NCBI GenBank assembly: GCA_013816225.1
Contig: JACDEQ010000181.1
Coordinates: 1-5,011 of the forward strand
Direction: 5' to 3'
DNA: 5,011 nt
From: Armatimonadota bacterium
Lineage (GTDB): Bacteria; Armatimonadota; Fimbriimonadia; Fimbriimonadales; ATM1
The notes beneath the pieces were generated by a model. That model was not told the DNA's origin. It did not search any database and worked only from the letters and a program-made list of their open reading frames with translations. How positions within the stretch are numbered: the first letter of the stretch is position 1; every line of letters starts with the position of its first letter. A program made the translations under genes and the position numbers. Shown here in pieces: positions 1 through 3,408 of the stretch.

Positions 1-1221
1 GCTGTGCATGATCGCGTAGTGGCTGTTCTCGGTCGTTCGTCCGCGAACGAGCTGAGCGGAATCGTGGTCGATGCCGTTACGCAGCTTGCTGATTACCAAC
101 GAATTGACTTGTCCGAAATTTCCCGGCTTCGCCAGAAAATACATATCGCTTGCGTCGCCAACCGCTAGGCGCGCGTCTCCGGAGATTGGGTAAACGACTG
201 AAAGCAGTCCGCTCGTTTTTAACCGCACTGGCACGGCGTTGTCGCTGTTCTCCTCACCTCTAACTAGCCAGTAGTTGCCCAGCCCATCTAGGGAGGGCTC
301 CGGATGGCGGAAATTTGGGTACCTGTTTTCAGGAATCGCTTCGCTCCAGAGAGTGAAGCCGTTGGTTCGGTCCAAGAAGTACGCAGTACTCCCATCCGTA
401 GTGTAGACCCTGTTCGCGTCACATTCAACCTCGGCCCCGTTGAGGACTCGAACCCAGCCGGCAGTTCCATCTTCGTTTAGTCGTCTGAGAGGGTATGCGT
501 AGTAAAGTTCGTTCTCTGGCCCGAAGGCTACCGAGGCATCGCTGTCTACATATTCGGTCATCAGAACGAAACTTCTTACCACGTTCCCCATTACGTCATA
601 AACGATCATCTGGCTAGGACTACCGTCCCGAAAATTGATAAAGCAAGCCAGATTGCCTTCCGAATCCCATTCGAGATAGCCAAAAACCTGCTCTGCTGCT
701 ATCGATCTTGTCCAAACCGCACCGCCATCGGGGTTTACCTTGATCATGTCTGAGTAAAAGCCTTGGAGCGTATAGTTGCTGCGCAAGATGTAGCAATTCC
801 CATCGGCGTCTAGGGCCATGTCCATGACCGTTGAGTTCGACTGAAAGTGCAAGCTCCATTGAAGCGTGCCTCCAGCCGAGTATTTTGCGGTAAAGCCGGG
901 CCCGCCTCGGGCCGATACATAGAGATTTCCGACTGAATCAGGCTCCAGGAGCATTCCAGCCCCGGCAATGCCGGACCTGTGCCACTGTAGTTCGCCCGAG
1001 CTTGAGAACTTCGCAATCGATCCCACGTCTCCGCCGCCTTTGCCGGGCTGTTGATAGTAGAAGGCGACGAAAGCCCCACCGTCTATTGCTGGAGCAATGT
1101 CGCACACCCCCTTCGCGCCACCACCCGGATTTTCAGGCCGCCATTGGGTACGCCAAATCACGTCGTCGGCCAGTGCGGCACCCGCCTGAAGGGAAAGGAT
1201 CGCTGCAAGCAGAAACTTCAT
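1..1221 (-). CDS. Secreted beta-propeller-like repeat protein (3' end outside window)
   Basis: The reading frame is open for 407 codons from the ATG at 1221 down to base 1, so the C-terminus lies outside the window. The start is supported by AAGGGAG at 1234-1228, six bases upstream, and by an immediate Sec signal peptide: MKFLLAAILSLQAGAALA, with likely cleavage after Ala-Leu-Ala (residue 18). The mature part is built from units of about 36-50 residues. Each has a 'DxxGNxY(V/I)'-like strand and then a 'K(F/Y)SxxGxLxW'-like ending, for example residues 71-80 (KFSSSGELQW), 113-122 (KYSAGGTLQW), 161-170, 247-256 and 282-292. More degenerate units lie near 207-216 and 333-342. This spacing fits a seven- or eight-bladed propeller of the SBBP/PQQ-like type. 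No catalytic motif or membrane segment is visible. It is likely exported to the periplasm or outside the cell, with a binding or structural role inferred only from the fold. Specific function unknown. Confidence 0.88.
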   Translation of the reverse strand, partial: MKFLLAAILSLQAGAALADDVIWRTQWRPENPGGGAKGVCDIAPAIDGGAFVAFYYQQPGKGGGDVGSIAKFSSSGELQWHRSGIAGAGMLLEPDSVGNLYVSARGGPGFTAKYSAGGTLQWSLHFQSNSTVMDMALDADGNCYILRSNYTLQGFYSDMIKVNPDGGAVWTRSIAAEQVFGYLEWDSEGNLACFINFRDGSPSQMIVYDVMGNVVRSFVLMTEYVDSDASVAFGPENELYYAYPLRRLNEDGTAGWVRVLNGAEVECDANRVYTTDGSTAYFLDRTNGFTLWSEAIPENRYPNFRHPEPSLDGLGNYWLVRGEENSDNAVPVRLKTSGLLSVVYPISGDARLAVGDASDMYFLAKPGNFGQVNSLVISKLRNGIDHDSAQLVRGRTTENSHYAIMHS

Positions 1222-1284
1222 TTTCTTCTCCCTTGCGCATAACTGCGTAACATGAACCGCGAGGCGCGGACGATCTGCAACTTG

Positions 1285-1313
1285 ACTATATACGAATTGC
1301 GCCGCCTAAGCAA
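1285..1313 (-). promoter_or_regulatory. Candidate sigma70-type promoter of the propeller gene
   Basis: Read on the minus strand there is TTGCTT (1313-1308), a 17-base spacer and TATAGT (1290-1285). The -10 matches consensus at five of six positions and the -35 at three of six. Transcription would start near 1278, giving a leader of about 57 bases before the ATG at 1221. The local AT-rich patch stands out from the GC-rich surroundings. The match is suggestive only. Confidence 0.4.
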
Positions 1314-1329
1314 GGAGAATTCGCACCAA

Positions 1330-1373
1330 TTTAGTAGAGATATGTACCGGCTTTAGTAGAGATATGTACCGGC
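1330..1373. repeat. Perfect tandem duplication, 2 x 22 bp
   Basis: Two identical, directly abutting copies occupy 1330-1351 and 1352-1373. Each begins tttagtagag and ends atgtaccggc, and neither flank extends the match, so there are exactly 2.0 copies. The copies lie 17-60 bases upstream of the candidate -35 of the minus-strand propeller gene. A 22-bp period is about two helical turns, so a protein bound to each copy would sit on the same DNA face. An activator or operator pair is one reading, and a recent slippage or duplication event is the other. Immediately after copy two, CCCGC-CTTC-GCGGG (1373-1386) can form a small 5-bp hairpin without a T-run. Confidence 0.9.
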
Positions 1374-1432
1374 CCGCCTTCGCGGGAACATGGGAAGCTT
1401 TCAGCGGAGTTACGAGCCAGTGTAAACATGGG

Positions 1433-1473
1433 GGCTAACGTTCGACATGAGCGGCTCGATGGAAGGGTTAAGC
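1433..1473 (-). other. attC-like recombination site (very short, unproven)
   Basis: Read on the minus strand, starting one base after the acetyltransferase stop codon, the parts come in the order known from integron cassette sites. They are R'' GCTTAAC (1473-1467, fits RYYYAAC), a 5-base spacer, L'' CATCGAGC (1461-1454), one base, L' GCTCATG (1452-1446), a 6-base spacer, and R' GTTAGCC (1439-1433, close to GTTRRRY). L'' pairs with L' if one C is extrahelical, as in classical attC L boxes, and TAAC pairs with GTTA in the R boxes. Against it: the total length is only 41 bases, the L boxes are separated by one base so the apex pair must open, R'/R'' pairing is imperfect, and there is no integrase or second site in the window. 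Confidence 0.35.
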
Positions 1474-1474
1474 G

Positions 1475-1993
1475 TCAGTGTTTGGAACCCAGTGAATACG
1501 AGTAGATGTGGCAAAGACCAAATTCATCGTTGAGTTCACGTTCGTATGACATACCCACTTTCTCTGCGACTCGCACGGACGCCGCGTTTCCTGGAGTTAT
1601 AAGGCAGATCAGCCGCTCAAGGTTCAAGACAGTCCGCGCATAGCTCACGATAGCCGATGCTGCCTCGGTGGCAAAACCTTCGCCCCAGCGGTTCTTGTCG
1701 ATGAGAAAGGCGAGTTCGTCTTCGTGTTTCCCTCCAATCTCCCAGGGTAGAAGACCACACCTTCCCAGGAAGGCGCCGGAGGCGCGCTCCACGGTGGCCC
1801 ACAGGCCAAGTTGCGGGAACCTGGGATGGCCGTGAAGGAACCACTCCAGTTCTTGCTTCGTTTCTTCGAGGGTCCGCGTTCCGTCCGGGAAGTACTGGCG
1901 AATCTCAGGATCGCAGTACAAAGCAAACAGAGCGTCTAAGTCTTGCAGCTCCAGATGGCGGAGAACAAGCCGGGGAGTTTGCAAGATAACCAT
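1475..1993 (-). CDS. GNAT family N-acetyltransferase, RimJ/RimL type
   Basis: This complete 172-residue protein has the usual length of the family and would transfer an acetyl group from acetyl-CoA to an amine in the cytoplasm. The N-terminus, LQTPRLVLRHLELQDLDALF (residues 4-23), is the typical 'TxRLxLRxxxxxDxxxL' opening of RimJ/RimL-like enzymes (Acetyltransf_3). Motif A is at about 102-110, R-W-G-E-G-F-A-T-E, the acetyl-CoA pyrophosphate loop. The Asn-Ala-Ala-Ser ... Glu-Lys-Val-Gly-Met segment at 136-148 is the conserved motif-B region. There is no signal peptide. The substrate cannot be read from sequence: ribosomal protein N-termini, antibiotics and other small amines are all possible. 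The ATG at 1993 fits the family start. It has no Shine-Dalgarno and lies 4 bases after the stop of a small upstream ORF, so coupled translation is possible. An attC-like structure begins one base after the TGA, the layout of integron gene cassettes, which often carry acetyltransferases. Confidence 0.93.
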   Translation of the reverse strand: MVILQTPRLVLRHLELQDLDALFALYCDPEIRQYFPDGTRTLEETKQELEWFLHGHPRFPQLGLWATVERASGAFLGRCGLLPWEIGGKHEDELAFLIDKNRWGEGFATEAASAIVSYARTVLNLERLICLITPGNAASVRVAEKVGMSYERELNDEFGLCHIYSYSLGSKH

Positions 1994-1997
1994 GGGG

Positions 1998-2189
1998 CTA
2001 CGGAGGTTTTTCTAGATCGTAGTCGTTTCCGTACGACTTTGGGTGTACATCATAGGCGCAGTGCTTCCACCCCGATACATATCCATTCCAGGTCGGCTTC
2101 CGCGTCGTGAAATTGTATCCAGAGGCGTTGCGCTTCATAGTTTTACCGCTTAAAAGAGAAAATGGAACAGCGGCCGTTCCTTTTTTCAC
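1998..2189 (-). CDS. Small hypothetical ORF upstream of the acetyltransferase
   Basis: The frame gives 63 residues from a GTG at 2189 or 46 residues from an ATG at 2138, ending TAG at 1998-2000, four bases before the acetyltransferase ATG. Neither start has a recognisable ribosome binding site. The ATG form seems the better choice, because a hairpin with T-rich flanks (2164-2180) lies between the two starts. The predicted peptide is rich in Tyr, Trp, Gly, Lys and Asp (for example GWKHCAYDVHPKSYGNDYDL near its C-terminus). It has no signal peptide, membrane segment or known motif. It could be a real small protein coupled to the acetyltransferase or a chance ORF. I do not recognise it. Confidence 0.3.
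   Translation of the reverse strand: MKKGTAAVPFSLLSGKTMKRNASGYNFTTRKPTWNGYVSGWKHCAYDVHPKSYGNDYDLEKPP
2164..2186 (+). terminator. Possible hairpin terminator, T-rich on both strands
   Basis: GGAAC (2164-2168) pairs with GTTCC (2176-2180) around a 7-base loop and is followed on the plus strand by six T (2181-2186). Read on the minus strand the same stem is followed by ATTTTCTCTTTT. The stem is only 5 bp, and no plus-strand gene lies just upstream, so what it would terminate is unclear. It may block antisense transcription or be chance. Confidence 0.3.
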
Positions 2190-2195
2190 CAGCAG

Positions 2196-2224
2196 TTGTC
2201 ACAGATCGAGCGAAACTCGACAAT
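2196..2224 (+). promoter_or_regulatory. Candidate promoter with internal dyad, upstream of the PEP-CTERM gene
   Basis: TTGTCA (2196-2201, five of six to consensus) and GACAAT (2219-2224, four of six) are separated by 17 bases. Between them lies an inverted repeat, TCGAG (2206-2210), CGAAA, CTCGA (2216-2220), where an operator might sit. Transcription would start near 2231 and the leader would carry the hairpin at 2235-2261. The -10 is weak, and TAGATT at 2224-2229 is an alternative -10 with poor spacing to the same -35. Confidence 0.33.
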
Positions 2225-2234
2225 AGATTATTAG

Positions 2235-2261
2235 AAGGGCCGTTCACTGAACGTCGCCCTT
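2235..2261 (+). promoter_or_regulatory. Bulged hairpin in the probable leader of the PEP-CTERM gene
   Basis: AAGGGC (2235-2240) pairs with GCCCTT (2256-2261). Inside it CGTTC (2241-2245) pairs with GAACG (2249-2253) around an ACT loop, leaving TC (2254-2255) as a two-base bulge. The stem is about 11 bp and lies 17 bases before the GGAGG at 2279. It has no T-run, so it is not a normal terminator. It could stabilise the mRNA, influence translation, or bind a protein as a DNA dyad. Confidence 0.4.
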
Positions 2262-2288
2262 GACAACAAAACAAATCTGGAGGAAGAA

Positions 2289-2885
2289 ATGAAATCTATC
2301 AAACTTATGGCTTTGGCCGCAACGATCGCGAGCGGGACCGTTGCAGCGAATGCTCAGGTCGTCGACTTCGAGGACCTCTTGAACAATGGTGTTGGGTTCA
2401 CCCTTTATGGCGACAACGTCGATTCGGGTGGCTACAACTTCGCGTCTCTGCTCCACGTCGGCGATCCTCAGGCGATCGCTTCATGGTCCGACAACTCGTT
2501 CGGAGGCTACACGGGCTCGACGGCCATCTTCGCCAACTACTTCGACGACGGCCTCATGATGACGGAGATCGGCGGCGGCCCGTTCGACGTGTTCTCCATC
2601 GACATGGCCGATGTGTTCCTGCAGGGTTCCGGCATGCTGGTAACCTTCACCGGTATCCATTCCGACCTGTCGGTAGATGTCAACGTGATCGCCCTAACCG
2701 ATGGGTCGACGCTCGATACCTACGCGCTCACGAACATGACCAATCTCATCAGCCTGGAGATCGTAGACGGCGACCTCTCTGGTAACGACGTTCAGATCGA
2801 CAACTTGGTCGTAGTTCCGGAACCAGGCACGCTAGCGGTTCTGACTATGGGCGTTGTTGCATTGGCTCTTCGCCGCCGCAAATAG
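2289..2885 (+). CDS. PEP-CTERM sorting-domain exported protein
   Basis: This complete 198-residue protein starts at an ATG with GGAGG at 2279-2283, five bases upstream. Residues 1-22 form a Sec signal peptide (Lys5, a hydrophobic core, Ala-Asn-Ala before Gln23). The mature region is acidic and beta-rich. It has the layout common in this class: an early 'VDFEDL' strand, a central 'FDVFSIDMADV' segment, and a late 'VQIDNLVVVPEP' strand leading into the sorting signal. Pro177-Glu-Pro179 is followed by a hydrophobic helix (about 181-194) and Arg-Arg-Arg-Lys at 195-198. In the known family this tail is recognised by an exosortase, which cleaves it during export, often of proteins tied to exopolysaccharide or the cell surface. 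No exosortase gene is in this window, which is usual because targets are scattered on the chromosome. It is a single-gene unit closed by the terminator at 2902. The specific role is unknown; structural or surface-associated is inferred. Confidence 0.94.
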   Translation: MKSIKLMALAATIASGTVAANAQVVDFEDLLNNGVGFTLYGDNVDSGGYNFASLLHVGDPQAIASWSDNSFGGYTGSTAIFANYFDDGLMMTEIGGGPFDVFSIDMADVFLQGSGMLVTFTGIHSDLSVDVNVIALTDGSTLDTYALTNMTNLISLEIVDGDLSGNDVQIDNLVVVPEPGTLAVLTMGVVALALRRRK

Positions 2886-2901
2886 AAATCGGTCGCACCC
2901 C

Positions 2902-2936
2902 GAAAGCGACGCTCACAAACGGGCGTCGCTTTCTTC
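2902..2936 (+). terminator. Rho-independent terminator after the PEP-CTERM gene
   Basis: GAAAGCGACGC (2902-2912) pairs perfectly with GCGTCGCTTTC (2923-2933) around a 10-base loop. The stem's own TTTC end runs on into TTCA, giving a short T-rich tract. It lies 16 bases after the TAG stop. This is the clearest regulatory structure in the window and separates the PEP-CTERM gene from the oxidase gene. Confidence 0.85.
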
Positions 2937-2952
2937 ATGCGTTCCCAGGACC

Positions 2953-3014
2953 GCCTTCACGAGTTCTCCTGTCGTCTCTAAAATGAGAGACTCAGGAGAT
3001 CTCGAATTGAAGGC
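2953..3014. repeat. 62-nt imperfect inverted repeat (long hairpin or palindromic element)
   Basis: Four paired blocks nest around an AAAATG loop (2980-2985). GCCTTCA (2953-2959) pairs with TGAAGGC (3008-3014), CGAG (2960-2963) with CTCG (3001-3004), TCTCCTG (2965-2971) with CAGGAGA (2993-2999), and GTCTCT (2974-2979) with AGAGAC (2986-2991). That is 24 base pairs, broken by a T/T mismatch, a 2x1 internal loop and a 3-base bulge. No T-run follows on either strand, so it is not a typical terminator. It may be a REP/MITE-like palindromic unit or a structured RNA. Confidence 0.7.
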
Positions 3015-3200
3015 CGGGTTCTGCCGAGATATCACCGGGCCCTCGCCTATTCCAAAAGAGGACGTTTCAGCCTCCGGCTAAGTGGTTTTTGATTCCTTTT
3101 TCCAAGAACTGACGTGATCGGTATTCCGGCTTTGTCTTTAGTGCATCGCTATCGTACATTGGGAAACCCAGGCGAGCGGCGTGGTCCCGCGGCTGTGTGA

Positions 3201-3360
3201 GCCAAACTCGCTCGACAGCGAGAAATTCACGATCACGACTTCACAAAATGGGCCGAAGAGAACGGGGTCGGGGATCAAGAACTCAAACCGCCGATGAAGC
3301 ACTTTGCTCGACCCGCAGGCTACAAGGCGCCAAGAACGGTCGTGGGGAGGCCAAAAGGTT
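3201..3360 (+). pseudogene. Possible remnant of a RelE/HigB-type toxin gene
   Basis: Reading GCC at 3201 onward gives an open frame with no start codon at its head; a TGA (3198-3200) precedes it. The segment DFTKWAEENGVGDQEL (from 3237) resembles the 'FaRWArkeGisDxxL' N-terminal stretch that I recall for one RelE-like toxin family (PF06296). In the same frame, ARPAGYKAPRTVVGRPKG resembles its 'ARPGxGKSGGxRTlVAxRkG' core, with about 20 residues missing between them. No antitoxin gene follows. The similarity is from memory, short and unscored, so chance is quite possible. Confidence 0.17.
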
Positions 3361-3397
3361 TAGGGTGTCTCCAAGCTCCACCAGTGGCAAACCGTTG

Positions 3398-3403
3398 TAT
3401 CAT
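3398..3403 (+). promoter_or_regulatory. Candidate -10 box implying a leaderless mRNA for the oxidase gene
   Basis: TATCAT (five of six to the -10 consensus) ends five bases before the ATG at 3409, so transcription would begin at or next to the start codon. This would explain the lack of a Shine-Dalgarno sequence. No good -35 hexamer is found 16-18 bases upstream, so support is weak. Confidence 0.22.
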
Positions 3404-3408
3404 GCAGT

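Larger units (their letters stand above)
3015..3408. other. Stretch without a convincing gene
   Basis: No frame here has a ribosome binding site, credible start and protein-like composition together. Visible items are a T-rich patch at about 3085-3102, a 6-bp hairpin CTCGCT-CGAC-AGCGAG (3207-3222) without a T-run, and a purine-rich patch with GGGGAGG near 3344-3350. A short frame at 3201-3360 resembles a toxin fragment and is listed separately. Some of this should be the upstream control region of the oxidase gene, but no good -35/-10 pair is seen. Confidence 0.6.

Noticed and set aside
1002..1250. Plus-strand open frame of 82 codons at the propeller gene start
   Set aside because: It is antisense to the signal peptide and first repeats of the minus-strand gene, and the product is Arg-rich and motif-free.
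1373..1386. Terminator for the acetyltransferase gene
   Set aside because: CCCGC/GCGGG forms only five pairs, and no T-run follows in the minus direction.
1387..1432. Direct repeat aacatggg (1387-1394 and 1425-1432) as a target-site duplication
   Set aside because: Only 38 bases separate the two 8-mers, no element ends or transposase lie between them, and an 8-base match is expected by chance often enough.
2260..2288. TTGACA at 2260-2265 as the -35 of the PEP-CTERM gene
   Set aside because: The hexamer is perfect, but the matching -10 would fall on the ribosome binding site and start codon region (2283-2288, GAAGAA), which does not resemble TATAAT.
2953..3014. Second attC site
   Set aside because: The folding is strong, but there are no AAC/GTT outer boxes and the block and spacer lengths do not follow the attC plan.
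2854..3081. Plus-strand open frame of 75 codons after the PEP-CTERM gene
   Set aside because: It starts inside the sorting-signal codons and runs through the terminator hairpin and the palindrome, with no ribosome binding site or protein-like composition.
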